A stretch of DNA of 64,000 nt. Source: Planococcus citri (Eukaryota > Arthropoda > Insecta > Hemiptera > Pseudococcidae). The stretch's first letter is position 1. Every line of letters begins with the position of its first letter. Position numbers and translations under genes: made by a program. Below the pieces are notes generated by a model that worked only from the letters and a program-made list of their open reading frames with translations, searched no databases and was not told where the DNA came from. The stretch is from positions 18,373,230 through 18,437,229 of the forward strand of contig NC_088677.1 of NCBI RefSeq assembly GCF_950023065.1. The letters are read 5' to 3'. Positions 1 to 11,160 of the stretch are shown here, one piece after another.

Positions 1-30
1 CGTGTGTAGAGATGAGGCGCGAGTACTTAC

Positions 31-2272
31 CACCTCCATATTATAGTAATTAGTCTCGGTTTTGAATTCTGCAACGGTGGTCCACATACCATGGACCGAT
101 GACAAATGCTCGGATAGTTTGTGTTTGCGATCGTAAGTCATTCCACAAATAGGACACCTGCGGAGAGAGGTGAAATATAAAATATATACGATTGAAACGA
201 AAAAATCTGAACTAGGCACAAGTACCTATGGAAACCAACTCCCAACTCGGTACTTACGTGTGACAACGTCGTCGTCCTTCGCCGGCCGAATTCGGATCGT
301 GAATACGCGTATGAGCGTTGAGATTATACTTTTCGGCGAATTTTTTACCGCATATCGTACATCCGTAGGGACGTTCGCCGGTGTGCACGCGATAGTGACG
401 TTTCAAGTGAGATTGCGAGAACACGGCTAATTTGCAGATCGGACAGTGAATATTCTTCTCGCCGGTGTGCGTCATTTTATGAATATTGAAACTTTTCTGA
501 TGAATGAAACGTTTTCCGCAAAGATCGCACTGCGTAACATAGATACGAACACGTCGATGTAGGTAAAGAGCAACCGAGGAGAGTAAGAGTAGGCCAAAGA
601 CTTACTTGAAAGCGCGTAACGCCGGTATGGATAGGCAGATGTTTTTCCAAGCCGACTTTCTGAGTAAACGATTTATTGCAGTACGTACACACGAACGGAT
701 GAATACCGTTGTGCATGCCGATGTGAATGTCTAGCGCTTTTTTCATCTTATACGCTTGTCCGCAAATTTCGCAAACGAACGGTCTAACGTCGCTGTGCGA
801 AGCGATATGCGACTTGAGCTCCGTAACAGTTCGCCACTTTTTGCCGCACTGATTGCATTCGTGAATTGGGACCATGAAAGCGCGTTCGCCTCTTCGATCG
901 CCTCGTTTCCGTTTCTTTTTTCTCCTTTGCTTCTTTTTGCCGCTCTTACTGTCGCTGCTTTGCCATCCTTCCTCGGTGCGATCTCCGCCGCCGTTTTCTT
1001 CTTTTATGTCTTCTAAAACATACAAAAAAAGAAGAGAAGTGTATCAACGTATTTACACATTGCGTCAATTCGTCATTCGTTCGGTACTCACCTTCGCTAT
1101 CGACCGAGTCGTCGTGAATTTCAACCAGAGGTTCTTCTTTCCATTCGAAGTCGTCGTCGTCGTCCTCGTTGTTGTAATAATCTTGTTTGAAAAGTTCGCC
1201 TTCCTCTATGACGGTGGTTTCTTCAGTTTTGAAAATATCATCGCCGGTCGTTTGTTCGTCCATTTCCGGCGCAGCTGTGACGATGTTTTCTACGAGCTGC
1301 TCTCGTTCTTCGACTTGTTCTTTCTTCACTAGACCATCTTTACTGGTATCCGGAGGCGTTGAAACGGTTCTTTTTCTACTACCGGTACCTGCGTACGATC
1401 AAAGTTTCGAGTTACATTCGTATGAAAATACAGACGAGAGAAACGTGCGAAAATGAATGACAATCGTACATACCTTTTGAACGAGTTCTGCGTACTTCTA
1501 ACGCTATATCTTCGAGTTCTTCGATATTTTCGGTACTCGCGTTTCTATTTCTGGCTACCTTTTCTTTCTTCGGTTTACATTTGTCGTTTTGATCGCTTCC
1601 GGCTCCGTTTTCGTGATTGTCGTTGGAAAAGCCCTGTGCACGCGAAGGGAAACCGAACGAAAATAGAATCGGTGTAATGAAAAGCAAAAACCATACGTCG
1701 ACAAATACGGAATTCCTTACTTGAGAATTGTCTACGGAAACGACTCCTTTTTGCAATTGAGCTTTGACCGGTCGGCCTCTCTTTCGTTTAGAAACTAAGG
1801 CTATTTTCAGTTTGATATCGGGTTGTTTAGTTTCAGCTTGGTAAAGTTGGACGTTCTCTTCGAAATTATCGGTTTGACACGCGGCGTCCTTGGCGATGGA
1901 CGGCGGCGGTGTTTCGTCGTTATATATTTCGCACGTTTTCAAGTAGAACGACTGTATTTCTCTTTTGATATCGTCGCATCGACTCTCGGCCGTGTTCAAT
2001 TCGTCGAATAGTTTGTAACACCTGAAACATAAGTACCAAAGGCGGCCACAATGTTACTAAATTGGAAGAGTGCAGGTGCTGGTGCTGCAGAAATAACGTC
2101 TAACGTACCTGTTACATATTACTGTACTTCTGGCGTTGACTGCGTCCAAGTCTCGTCGCAAAACCTTATTGATATTTTGGCTGAGTAACGTTCCACCGTG
2201 AGCGAGCGCCGTGTACAGAATATTGTAGCCGTTGTGGGTGGCAACGTCCGCGTCGCAGATTAAGCAATGCAT
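31..2272 (-). CDS. ZAD-C2H2 zinc finger protein (3' end beyond window)
   Basis: Probable sequence-specific nuclear DNA-binding protein. Seven exons on the minus strand join in phase: 2272-2109, 2021-1721, 1633-1474, 1388-1092, 1012-606, 529-258 and 157-31, giving 576 codons before the left edge; a donor follows base 31. The N-terminus is a zinc-finger-associated domain (ZAD): CLIC at residues 3-6, then ICNRC formed across the first splice, then a spaced Cys. A long acidic and Lys-rich linker follows, with a basic KKKQRRKKKRKR stretch likely acting as nuclear signal. Seven C2H2 fingers follow: three in exon 5, three in exon 6, one in exon 7. Two linkers match TGE(K/R). Finger four starts exactly at an intron. 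The ATG at 2272 is chosen because a TGA lies in frame just upstream and the ZAD begins two residues later; an upstream coding exon cannot be excluded. Family known, ortholog not identified. Confidence 0.88.
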
Positions 2273-2957
2273 CGCATTCGCCTTTGCCACCGGTCAACTT
2301 GATGAGCAGCTGGCTATACGAAAAGACCACCTACGAAACGTATAAAACACATTCAGCGGTTAATATTGCAATATTGCTCGCTACTATTGAGTTTCGGCGG
2401 CTCTATGCGTTGCTATTTGCATTATGGTACGAAACGAAGATCGTTTGGTTTGTACAATGTAATCGAATCAGTCGCCGGAAACGATCGTCGGCGGCGGCGT
2501 CGGTGCTTAGTTTCTAGAATCGTACGTTGTTTCCTCATATCGTTTCGCCGAGCTTATGATCATCCAACAATAACTGAAAGAAAAAAGACTCGATGGCGAT
2601 TGATTCTGATCGCTACTTCAGACAACGTTGCGGTCTACGAGCAAACTCGATTTACGACGATATCGTGCAGTCGTCATTTTCCCCATACTCATAATCATAA
2701 ATGAAAACAAAACAACGCGAAAGTCGAGACACAGAGATTAGCAACAAGGGGTCGTAAAATATACCAACGGGACGAGGCGACGGAATGTATTTTAATTGTA
2801 TACGCGCATTAATTGTTTGAAATTTAAATCGTGCTTAATTAGCGCGCAACTGTTCGGTTTCATCGAGACCGAATGCAAGTTGCGAATTTATTTCGATGAA
2901 AAAAAATATACTAATATCGCGAAAAATTCGGCGCGAAAACGTATGATTTAAACTTAC

Positions 2958-3004
2958 GCCGAAGTACCTGGTAAATGCATTTCTTTCGCAACATCGTCGG
3001 CCAT
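2958..3004 (-). other. Candidate 5' exon of the ZAD gene
   Basis: A minus-strand ATG in good context (AACATGGCC) at 3004 opens a short reading frame beginning MADDVAKEMHLPG. It runs into GC|GTAAGT (exon end 2958) or G|GTACTT (exon end 2968). Neither donor phase joins the ZAD reading frame without meeting the TGA upstream of 2272. If this is an exon of the same gene, an intermediate exon or an alternative isoform is needed. Weak support. Confidence 0.25.
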
Positions 3005-4010
3005 GTTAAGTGATTCTCAATAATGAAAGAATTTCAGTCCAATTAGACCAATTCAACCCGTACAAGCGTTCGTCATTGCGTTGGTTTTAATTTATAACAA
3101 AGACGATAAAGTCGCGTATTAATATTAATTACGAAATAAAGGCTAAACTGTACCTTTAAATATACGCGCAATGAAGAAAACACAATTTTCGCATTTTACG
3201 CACCTCCATCAAGTTTCTCAAACTTTTCCGATTTCCACTGATATTTACAAAATAATTAAAGCGGAGCCACGTTCGAGTGCATTTTGTATTTTTTGTAACG
3301 ATGAACCACTGATTGGATGTAAACACTGTCATTCGGTGATACGAGTTTTGTTTTTGGACGTGGAATGCGTAACGAATCAAAATCTGGGATGGCCTTTTGG
3401 CCTATGTGATTCTTTTTGTTTTTTCTGTTATCGGTATCGGACATAGGTTTCGGTTTCGGTTCCGGTACTTCCGGTCTCAGTCTAGTTCAGTTCAGTCTTC
3501 CATCCATCGAGTGTGATCAGCTGTGATGATTTTTATCAAACACGCCGCCGCCAAAACTTGTGTAATTTTTATTTTCGCTGAAATTGTGTGACGAGTCCTG
3601 CCTTTATGTCAAAATCGTCTAAAAGTTCGAATTCTTTCTAAAGGTAACTATAAAGAACTATTTCTGTTCGTTAAATTAGTCTTAGACTCTTGGATGCTGT
3701 TTTTTTGTCAAAAAAACCCTGGGTACATTAGTGTATATAAACTGGGACCATCGGCCAAAGTGGAACCTATGTATCACTAAAGTGGAACCGGATCCTACTT
3801 CATGTGCAAATTTTATGCATGAACTGGAACCTTCCTTACACAAAAATTATCTGATTGAAGTGGGATCCTACGATTCACTTTCTTGGGTTGATCATAGCCC
3901 GAGAACACTTCATTATTCATTAATTGTGTAATCGCGCGATAATTAATTAACTAGAAATAAATTCATCAACATAATATCATTTGTTTCTTACTTCATCATA
4001 GATGATAGAT
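3005..4010. other. Gene-poor spacer with a partial copy of a dispersed repeat
   Basis: No gene supported. About 3512-3715 is clearly similar to 26990-27243, the segment left of the duplicated block at 27 kb (shared GCCGCCGCCAAAAC, TGTCAAAATCGTC and ATTCTTTCTAAAGG stretches). At about 3731-3930 the motif AAGTGGAACC/AACTGGAACC recurs irregularly. A related, inverted set lies at 16.88-17.04 kb. The longest open frame here has no recognisable domain. Confidence 0.5.
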
Positions 4011-4539
4011 GTTGGGTGCAGTGATGCTAAGTTACCGGTAATTTATAATTGGGTAACTTACTGGTAACTTACCGGTAAGTTACCGGTAATTTAAGTAACT
4101 TATAAAGTTTCACCAAAATGGTTCAGAAGATCAGAATTGAGATGATGGTTACCTTAAAATCATCCAAAACTCCCAACAACTGACAGAAATGGCTAGGGAC
4201 TTGAGCAGATTTCCCAATTTCCCAATTCTGCTCATTTGGGCTAGGGCAGAATAAAAATTTCTGCATTCTGCCCCTCCCACTCATTTTTCAAAAAATTCCT
4301 AATCACAAATCACAACGCACCCCAACAATACTTTTCAAAAAAAAAAAAAATGATTATTGATGATTTCTCAAATTTTTTTCAAAATGAAAATTCCTTCACA
4401 TTTAAAAATTAAAAATGAAAAAATAAAAATGAATTTAAAAAAAACAAGTAAAATATGATGCTTGATTTGATTTTGCTCAATTTCTGGAATTCCTTCACTT
4501 CTTTGAGTTCTTTTTTAGTTTAGCAATTTTTTCATCTTA

Positions 4540-4925
4540 AGGAGCGTACACACTATCCAATATATTTGACAAACCAGGTTTGTCAAATTGACATCGTTGA
4601 TAAAATTTATCAACATATAATCAACATATATTTGGTTGCATGCAAAGTCAAATATATTAGATCATGTAAACGCTCTGATAATCTAAGTTTTTTTTCCAAA
4701 TTTTCAACGTTTTGTTGATCGATGACACCAATTCTGAAAATAGAAATTATTTATATTTTCAGAATTATTTTCAGAGTTGTGTCTATGGTGTCTCCGATCA
4801 ACAAAACGTTAAAAATTCGAGAAAGACATCATCAGAGCGTCCACACAACCGAATATGTTTGATTAAATTCAATTTGATTTGACAAATCGAGTTTGTCAAA
4901 TATATTGGATCATGTGTACGCTCCT
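4540..4925. mobile_element. MITE nested in the hAT element (386 bp)
   Basis: Inverted ends AGGAGCGTACAC and GTGTACGCTCCT, flanked by TTA on both sides (4537-4539, 4926-4928). The inverted similarity continues inward through the TCCAATATATTTGACAAAC block. TTA duplications suit PIF/Harbinger-like elements; TTAA (piggyBac-like) cannot be excluded because both flanks can be read as TTAA if the end is shifted one base. No coding capacity. Confidence 0.82.
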
Positions 4926-5248
4926 TTAAAAAACCTAGGAAAATTTGATAGCTCATAGCTGTGGATGCGGAAACTTTTCAATTTAAAAAGTAAACTAAAA
5001 TCAGTCATGACTCATGAATCATGATGTGAGATTGTGAGATACTGAAATTTGAATTTCAAACCACAGTTTTTCAGGAACTCCTCACAAGTAAAACCTAAAC
5101 AGCCAAATTCAAGAACAAAATTATAGGTACGGCAAAGAAATCAAATTTTCTCAACATCAATTGTCTCTCAAGTTCAAGTTCAAACCACACAGACACAGCA
5201 TTCAAAAAGAAAAAAACACAACTTTTAAAGATTTTTTTGTAATATGTA

Positions 5249-5458
5249 CAGGGTGGACAGAAATATCGGGTACCCCTAAAAAAGTTTTCTGCTAAATACA
5301 TCGGTTGGTCACAGTGAATGATAATAATGGTAGCACATGATTGGTTGTTAGACTGGAGAGATAACATTTCACCAATCATATGCATCTATTTCACGTTGCC
5401 AACCTATATTTTTAATGAAAAACTTTCTTAGGGGTACCCGATATTTCTGTCCACCCTG
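5249..5458. mobile_element. Mariner-type MITE nested in the hAT element (210 bp)
   Basis: Near-perfect inverted repeats: CAGGGTGGACAGAAATATCG at the left and its complement at the right, flanked by TA on each side (5247-5248, 5459-5460). CAGGGTG ends with TA duplication are typical of Tc1/mariner-derived MITEs. Related copies occur at 17281-17483 and 27428-27645; they share the internal ATATGATTGGTGAAAT and CCAACAACCAATCACGT stretches in the opposite orientation. Confidence 0.88.
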
Positions 5459-5772
5459 TACCTTGGTACCTACCTATTTATTTACACATGGAAAAATTGT
5501 AACTTGTTGTATCTAGACAGCTATAGGAGCACATGCAAATGTCCAAAATTACCCTTGTCAACATTTCTGTTGAAAATTTATAAATTACCGCGGTAACTTA
5601 TGGTAATTTATGTCGTGGTAACTTACCGGTAACTTACCGGTAAGTTCTCGGGTAAGTTACCGCGGTAAGTTTCCATGCATCACTGGTTGGGTGTCTTATA
5701 AATATTTTTTCAGTTGAGTATACAGTTCAGATATGGTTCAGAATTCAGATCATCTTCTGTTTACATATTTAC

Positions 5773-5895
5773 ATTCGATGCCATTGACTATATAGATATA
5801 CTACGTATATGGACTGCTGATTCTTATCAATTTAACGTTGGTTATATGGAGAAATCGTGTAAGCCAGATTTTCAAAGTCCACTCAATGAAACGCG
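5773..5895. repeat. Left arm of an inverted repeat split by the Copia element
   Basis: The stretch TGACTATATAGATATACTAC, followed by ATATGGACTGCT, is repeated in inverse complement at about 11545-11590, on the far side of the Copia insertion. Similarity is strong over roughly 60 bp, then decays. The Copia element therefore landed inside an older palindromic sequence, probably a decayed MITE. Confidence 0.65.
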
Positions 5896-5900
5896 GTGTT

Positions 5901-6125
5901 TGTAGGACTAATCGTATATTCGAATAATAATAAACACATCGAGAAATAAACGGAAATATATTCGTTATAAAAGTATAAAAATATCATCAATCAAGAATAT
6001 CATCGAAGTCGCGTCTATAAACTAAATCAACGAGGTAGTAAACAGGAGAGCACCCGGATAAGAAGAACAGCCAGGTAAGTATCGCATCGAAGCTGAGATT
6101 ACTCCCAGTACTGCCAACGCCAACA
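5901..6125 (-). repeat. 3' LTR of the Copia element
   Basis: 225 bp, identical to 11161-11385. On the plus strand it begins TGTAGGACT and ends GCCAACA, and is preceded by the target duplication GTGTT at 5896-5900. Confidence 0.97.
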
Positions 6126-6134
6126 CACCCCTTT
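6126..6134 (-). other. Polypurine tract of the Copia element
   Basis: On the minus strand AAAGGGGTG directly abuts the 3' LTR, the expected place for the plus-strand DNA primer. Confidence 0.75.
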
Positions 6135-6237
6135 AATCTTAGCGGAGAGGCGGAGATCAATAACGTACATCGTAAACATAGGAACTAATGGAACTATCAT
6201 CTTCGAATTAATAATGGCCTGAAATACAAAAATTATG

Positions 6238-9200
6238 TTACATATTGAGCAGACAGCTGCAATGTTCTTGAAATCGACCTGAGGCAAGAGCTTTCGTGAG
6301 GGCATCAGCCGGCTGATCTTCCGACTTAACGAATCTCAAAATAATCTTGTTACCCTTGACAAAATCTCTAACTATGTGATAATTGAGTTTAGCTATATGC
6401 CTGAGCTTGGGAGCTCCAGTTGTTTTAGCGATAGCGAGAGCAGGCTGACAATCACTATGAATGAGAGCTGGTCCATGTCTATTCTTCGTTAAACGTTCTA
6501 ATAAATCTACCGTAATGACAGCATCCTTCGAACACATGGATAGAGCGAAATATTCCGCTTCAGCTGAGGAACCCGCTGGTACCGACTGTTTTCTCGTACG
6601 CCAAACAACCGGATCACCGTACGCTCGCACAAAATAGCCTGTAATAGAGCAACCTTCTTCTCCAGTCCCTAACGACGCATCGGTGTACGCATCTACAAAT
6701 ACACCTTCTTTCTTAATCACCCCTCTATAAGTTAGCCCTAGCTCTGCCGTTCCTTTCAGATACTGAAGAATTCTCTGAGCACGTTCCCAGTCTTCGGGCT
6801 GAGGATTACTTTGATGTTGACATAGCACATTCGTAGCGAACATAATATCTGGTCTAGTACCGTTGGCTAGATGTAATAACGAGCCAGTAATTTCCCTAAA
6901 CAAAGACTTGCCAGGCGTAGGCTTACCAGGATTCCATTCCGGTGTTTTCTTCTCTGACTTACTTTTCTTTTCACAATTTCGAGTTAAAGCTGGAGTATGA
7001 ACAGCTGGCAAATTCAACGCGTTAAAGCGTTTCAACACACAATTAATAAAACTAGTTTGAGTCAAAGTCAACGTTTGATATTCTTCCGATCTAGCAATTT
7101 CCAAACCAAGAAACTTTTTAGGAGAACCTAACTCTTTTACTTGAAATTCCTCTTTTAAACGTCTAATCGTCTCAACAATCTTATCTTTACAATTACCTGT
7201 GATTAGGAAATCGTCTACATAAAGTACTAAAATTACCACCAAATGTTTCCTTCGCCAGATATACACGCATGGCTCATTTGGATGATTGGTAAACTGCATT
7301 TTCTTGGCTGCTTCATCGAACCTACGAAACCAAGTTAACGGACTAATCTTGAGCCCATACAAAGCACATTTTAAAGCACAAACCAGGCCTTCATCAACTT
7401 CCATTCCTTCAGGCGGATGCATATATACCGTAGTTTTCAATCTGCCATTAAGAAAGGCAGTAATAACATCTAATTGAATAATCGACCAACCTTCTTTATT
7501 TGCAAGCGCAAGAATTACCCTAACTGTGTGTTTACTAGCCACCGGAGAGTACACATCTCCTATATCGTACACTTCTCTATCTTTGAATCCACGTATAACC
7601 AAACGTGCCTTATATCGTATTGAAGAATCATTCTCGTTAGTTTTCCTACAAAATACCCATCTAGAATCTAAGATATTCACCCCTTTGGGCGGTACAACTA
7701 AATCCCACGCATCATTTCTTTCTAAAGACGCCATTTCATCTTCCATGGCTTTTATCCAATACTCACGATCAGTACGGTCTAAAGCTTCAGCGTAAGTCAT
7801 TGGATCCTTTTCATCTTCGAGTAAGCATGCACGCAATGCTGTAACACGATCAAAAGCTAAAAACGTATCGTTAGACGAGTCATCAAAAATCACAGTTTCT
7901 TCGACGTTCTCAATGTCAAATTCATCAGAGTCATCGTTTTGACCACTAGTACTTGGGACAACATTCAATTCACCAGAAGTCTTGCTGGGTACTTCTACAC
8001 TTACCTCTTCGTTGGTAGTTTCTCGTTCTACCGTGTCGTGCCAGTTAATATCAGTTTCAGTTTCGTCTGAACTAAAATCGAAAACAACATCTTTACTTTT
8101 CAATAAATCTCTATATGTAATATTTTCAATAAACTCAACATCTTTACGTTCTATAATTTTCCTCGAAGGTAACAAAATTCGATAACCACTTCTAGTATTG
8201 TTCAAAACTACACCTCTAATACCTCTTTCATCAAATTTCTCATAATCCTCTCTAGTTTTCTTCGGAATGGCCAGACAACCAAACCGGCGTATAAACGATA
8301 AATCAGGAGTTTCACCACAAAATACTTCATAAGGTGTCTTAAAACCGTTCGATTTGTGAGGAGTTCGATTGTAGATATAAACAGCCTGAGATATAGCATG
8401 GTCCCACAAGGACATTGGGATTCCCGAATCGCTCAGCATCGCTGTTGTCTTTTCGCGCAAAGTCCGATTGATTCTTTCTGCAACACCATTATGAGTTGGG
8501 GTATCCGGTTCAGCTACCTCTATCTCAATCTTCTCCTGTTTCAATAACCTTCCCATCTCACCTGAATATTCGGTACCTCCGTCCGTACGTAAGTACCGTA
8601 CCTTAACATCTTTTCCCAACATTCTACGCATCTCATCTAAGTACTTTCTAAAGCAGTCAGCTGCATCACTTTTATAACACATCACAAATACCATTGCGAA
8701 CCTCGAGAAATCATCTATAAATGTTATCACATACCTACGTTTACCTGGGAATGATAGAGGTGTTATAGGGCCCATCACGTCAGAATGAACTCGTTGTAAA
8801 GCTATCTTACTCCGCTGACGTTTCTTCTTCGAAGGGTTCCTGTGAACCTTAGCTAACGCACAAGGTTGACAATCCATAATATCCTTACCAAAAGTTACAT
8901 TTTTCAAAATCGCCATCTTCGATTTATATAGTTCAAGATAACCTAGCGAAGCGTGCGCCAATCTCGTATGCCATAGAAGACCCAAGTTTTCACGAATCGT
9001 CAGAAGCGTTGGACTTGGACCTCCTCCATCAGCATTAGCTAACATAGCCACTTCATTTGGATTACGAACACGCAGATCACTGACCCAGAACGGAGATTGA
9101 AACTGAGCTCTAATAATTATGTCACCAGAATTTCCATCTCTGATATAAAAATATAGTGAACTTCCATCAAATGTCGCACCTTGTTGTACCAGCTGCCGTA

Positions 9201-11070
9201 AACTCAGCAGATTTTCAGAAACTTCTGAAGAATATAAGACATTTGTAAAAGTAATTGGCTTACCTAAAACAGTGTAAGTATGAAACTCACCTAACTCCTC
9301 TATACTCAGAACAGACTCCTGTCCTTTCTTAGCGCAATCTATTACCGCTGGTTTACTCAACTTTCTTACCTTGGAGAGAATTCGCCGCTCATTTGTCAAA
9401 TGATAACTTGCCCCAGAGTCGATTATAAAATTGACTGACAGTACTGCTGTCATGAAACACTTACCCGCCGAGTTAAGGCAGTCGTCAGGATAATAATACT
9501 TCGAATTTAATTCGAAATTTCTATCGCCTCGGACCATCATAGATTTTCCACCGCTATCGCCTTTCCCTTGACGGGACCCAGATTTACCAGACTTTTCATC
9601 GGATTTACGCTCGGGGCAGTTCTTCGCAATATGATCGGTTACTTTTCTGCAGCAGTAGCAATAAGACCCATTCGTCTTGCAGTCTTTCATCGCATGACCT
9701 CTCATGTTACATTTTCGACACCTTCCATAATGGTTGCCTTCGGATGAGTTACGGTTCTGATAGGAATCTCTCGAGTCGTAATTGCGCTGATAGGAACCAC
9801 GTCGATTGTCTTCACGTTCACGTCTCTCGCCACGTCGATCGTCGAATTGCTCACGTCTATCGCCACGTCGATCTCGATCATCGTATTGTTCACGTCGCTC
9901 CCCACGTCGATCGTTGTTTTGTTCACGTCTATCGCCACGTCGATTGTTTCGTAAATTTCTTCCTCTTCCATTCGAGTTCGAAGAATTGGCAGAGGCAAAA
10001 TGAACCCCTGTTGAAGCCGCCGTTGAGGTTACTGCCTTGAGCTCCTTCTCAGTCGCCTCTTCGTCACATAGCCATTTTTTGATCATCTGGTAGTTGGTTT
10101 TACTCGTTCGGTTGGACATCGATATGTCGCTGCGCGCCTTCTTTATTTTATGTAACAGCATACTCTTTTTGAAATCGTCCGTCCACACCATGCCTGCTTC
10201 TTTACTTCGTTCGAATAAATCCTCCAATTGCCTGGTAAACTTCGACGGCTCGTCAATAAACGGTTCAAAACGTAAGTTCGTGATTTTCTGAAAGAGAGCT
10301 TCTCGTAAGTTCTCCGATATTGGCAGTTTCTCATTATCCAACCATTTTATGATTTCGGCCGGTTCCCTGATGTTTTCGACTAAACGCTGGTGGTGTTCGT
10401 CAAGGCGACCTACTATGAGTAAACGAGTAGTCGCTTTCCGAATGGAGTCATCGAATCTTGTATTCGGTCGCGGAACTGAAGCATCCACAATATCATTAAG
10501 TCTGCGTACTCTTAATTCGTCAAACAGCATCTGCCGCCAATTTCGGTAGCTACTTTTCTCCGTCAGCTTATAATCGATATTCGGGAACATAGAATTGAAG
10601 GTTAGCGGAGCACATCCAATATTTCCCACCGGTGGTGGCATCGGTACTGCGGAGGCACCCGTTGACATGATAGGTTGCCTTAAAGATGCGGATGTGGTGC
10701 TACTCGAAACCACATTTGCAGCAGTGGTATGTAAATTCACCAATTTATGAGCTGTCACATAACGACCAGCAGGTTTACTAAACGTTGTCACCGTAAGTCG
10801 CGGCATATCAGATGCGCTGGATGTAATTGATACTGATATCGGAACTGCCGAAGTCACCGGAACAGCAGATGTCACCGGAGGTGGTGGTGGTGGTGGCATG
10901 AAAAAGTAGTTTGGCAAATTGCCCACTAACGAAATCGGATTCGCATTCGAAATCGGATTAGAAATCTGATTACTTACTGAGCTGCTCACAGGAACACTGA
11001 TTGTCGATCGCATAAAACTTTCCAGCTCAGCTTTGATACGATCCACTATAGGATTTATTATAGCCTCCAT
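6238..11070 (-). CDS. Copia Gag-Pol polyprotein (1610 aa)
   Basis: Single uninterrupted frame. The frame is open from 11127, but the first ATG is at 11070. Order: Gag with a Pro-rich N-terminus; an Arg/Asp-rich tract of repeated RRGDRREQ-type motifs (about residues 370-440); zinc knuckle CRKCNMRGHAMKDC near 450 and a second Cys/His cluster near 470; aspartic protease DSGA near 552; integrase HHCC zinc region near 702-730 and catalytic DDE residues (SDVMGP, TDGGTEYSG, HNGVAERINR) between 760 and 866; reverse transcriptase with DV.TAFLNG near 1203 and YVDD near 1283; RNase H with TDAS near 1460 and SSAEAEY near 1503. It makes the capsid and the enzymes for reverse transcription and integration. 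No break is visible. No separate Gag stop or frameshift site is seen, so Gag excess, if any, must arise another way. Confidence 0.96.
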   Translation of the reverse strand: MEAIINPIVDRIKAELESFMRSTISVPVSSSVSNQISNPISNANPISLVGNLPNYFFMPPPPPPPVTSAVPVTSAVPISVSITSSASDMPRLTVTTFSKPAGRYVTAHKLVNLHTTAANVVSSSTTSASLRQPIMSTGASAVPMPPPVGNIGCAPLTFNSMFPNIDYKLTEKSSYRNWRQMLFDELRVRRLNDIVDASVPRPNTRFDDSIRKATTRLLIVGRLDEHHQRLVENIREPAEIIKWLDNEKLPISENLREALFQKITNLRFEPFIDEPSKFTRQLEDLFERSKEAGMVWTDDFKKSMLLHKIKKARSDISMSNRTSKTNYQMIKKWLCDEEATEKELKAVTSTAASTGVHFASANSSNSNGRGRNLRNNRRGDRREQNNDRRGERREQYDDRDRRGDRREQFDDRRGERREREDNRRGSYQRNYDSRDSYQNRNSSEGNHYGRCRKCNMRGHAMKDCKTNGSYCYCCRKVTDHIAKNCPERKSDEKSGKSGSRQGKGDSGGKSMMVRGDRNFELNSKYYYPDDCLNSAGKCFMTAVLSVNFIIDSGASYHLTNERRILSKVRKLSKPAVIDCAKKGQESVLSIEELGEFHTYTVLGKPITFTNVLYSSEVSENLLSLRQLVQQGATFDGSSLYFYIRDGNSGDIIIRAQFQSPFWVSDLRVRNPNEVAMLANADGGGPSPTLLTIRENLGLLWHTRLAHASLGYLELYKSKMAILKNVTFGKDIMDCQPCALAKVHRNPSKKKRQRSKIALQRVHSDVMGPITPLSFPGKRRYVITFIDDFSRFAMVFVMCYKSDAADCFRKYLDEMRRMLGKDVKVRYLRTDGGTEYSGEMGRLLKQEKIEIEVAEPDTPTHNGVAERINRTLREKTTAMLSDSGIPMSLWDHAISQAVYIYNRTPHKSNGFKTPYEVFCGETPDLSFIRRFGCLAIPKKTREDYEKFDERGIRGVVLNNTRSGYRILLPSRKIIERKDVEFIENITYRDLLKSKDVVFDFSSDETETDINWHDTVERETTNEEVSVEVPSKTSGELNVVPSTSGQNDDSDEFDIENVEETVIFDDSSNDTFLAFDRVTALRACLLEDEKDPMTYAEALDRTDREYWIKAMEDEMASLERNDAWDLVVPPKGVNILDSRWVFCRKTNENDSSIRYKARLVIRGFKDREVYDIGDVYSPVASKHTVRVILALANKEGWSIIQLDVITAFLNGRLKTTVYMHPPEGMEVDEGLVCALKCALYGLKISPLTWFRRFDEAAKKMQFTNHPNEPCVYIWRRKHLVVILVLYVDDFLITGNCKDKIVETIRRLKEEFQVKELGSPKKFLGLEIARSEEYQTLTLTQTSFINCVLKRFNALNLPAVHTPALTRNCEKKSKSEKKTPEWNPGKPTPGKSLFREITGSLLHLANGTRPDIMFATNVLCQHQSNPQPEDWERAQRILQYLKGTAELGLTYRGVIKKEGVFVDAYTDASLGTGEEGCSITGYFVRAYGDPVVWRTRKQSVPAGSSAEAEYFALSMCSKDAVITVDLLERLTKNRHGPALIHSDCQPALAIAKTTGAPKLRHIAKLNYHIVRDFVKGNKIILRFVKSEDQPADALTKALASGRFQEHCSCLLNM

Positions 11071-11140
11071 CTTGTCCGAATGAAGTTTACACAAGTACAC
11101 AATCACTACCGAAATGTTAAAAAACAAGCAACGAATCGAA

Positions 11141-11160
11141 ACCTACGCTTCTGTCTACCA
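11141..11160 (-). other. Probable primer-binding site region of the Copia element
   Basis: Immediately internal to the 5' LTR, the minus strand reads TGGTAGACAGAAGCG. Position fits a tRNA primer-binding site. I cannot name the tRNA; the sequence starts TGG but does not follow the usual initiator-Met pattern further in. Confidence 0.4.

Larger units (their letters stand above)
4019..5685. mobile_element. hAT-type non-autonomous transposon (1667 bp)
   Basis: The ends are CAGTGATGC and GCATCACTG, flanked by a perfect 8-bp direct repeat GTTGGGTG (4011-4018 and 5686-5693). A CAGTG-type terminus with an 8-bp duplication is the hAT superfamily signature. Both subterminal regions carry repeated TAAGTTACCGGTAA-like motifs in both orientations, as expected for transposase binding sites. 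No transposase frame is present, so it needs a transposase in trans. Two younger elements (4540-4925 and 5249-5458) are nested inside; without them the element would be about 1.07 kb. Confidence 0.9.

Noticed and set aside
874..1332. 152-aa plus-strand frame
   Set aside because: Shadow of the minus-strand ZAD-C2H2 exons, with biased Phe/Val content from the acidic linker.
9702..10040. Frames on both strands with regular VDRR/HVYRHVD repeats
   Set aside because: Shadows of the Arg/Asp-rich RRGDRREQ repeat in the Copia Gag region.
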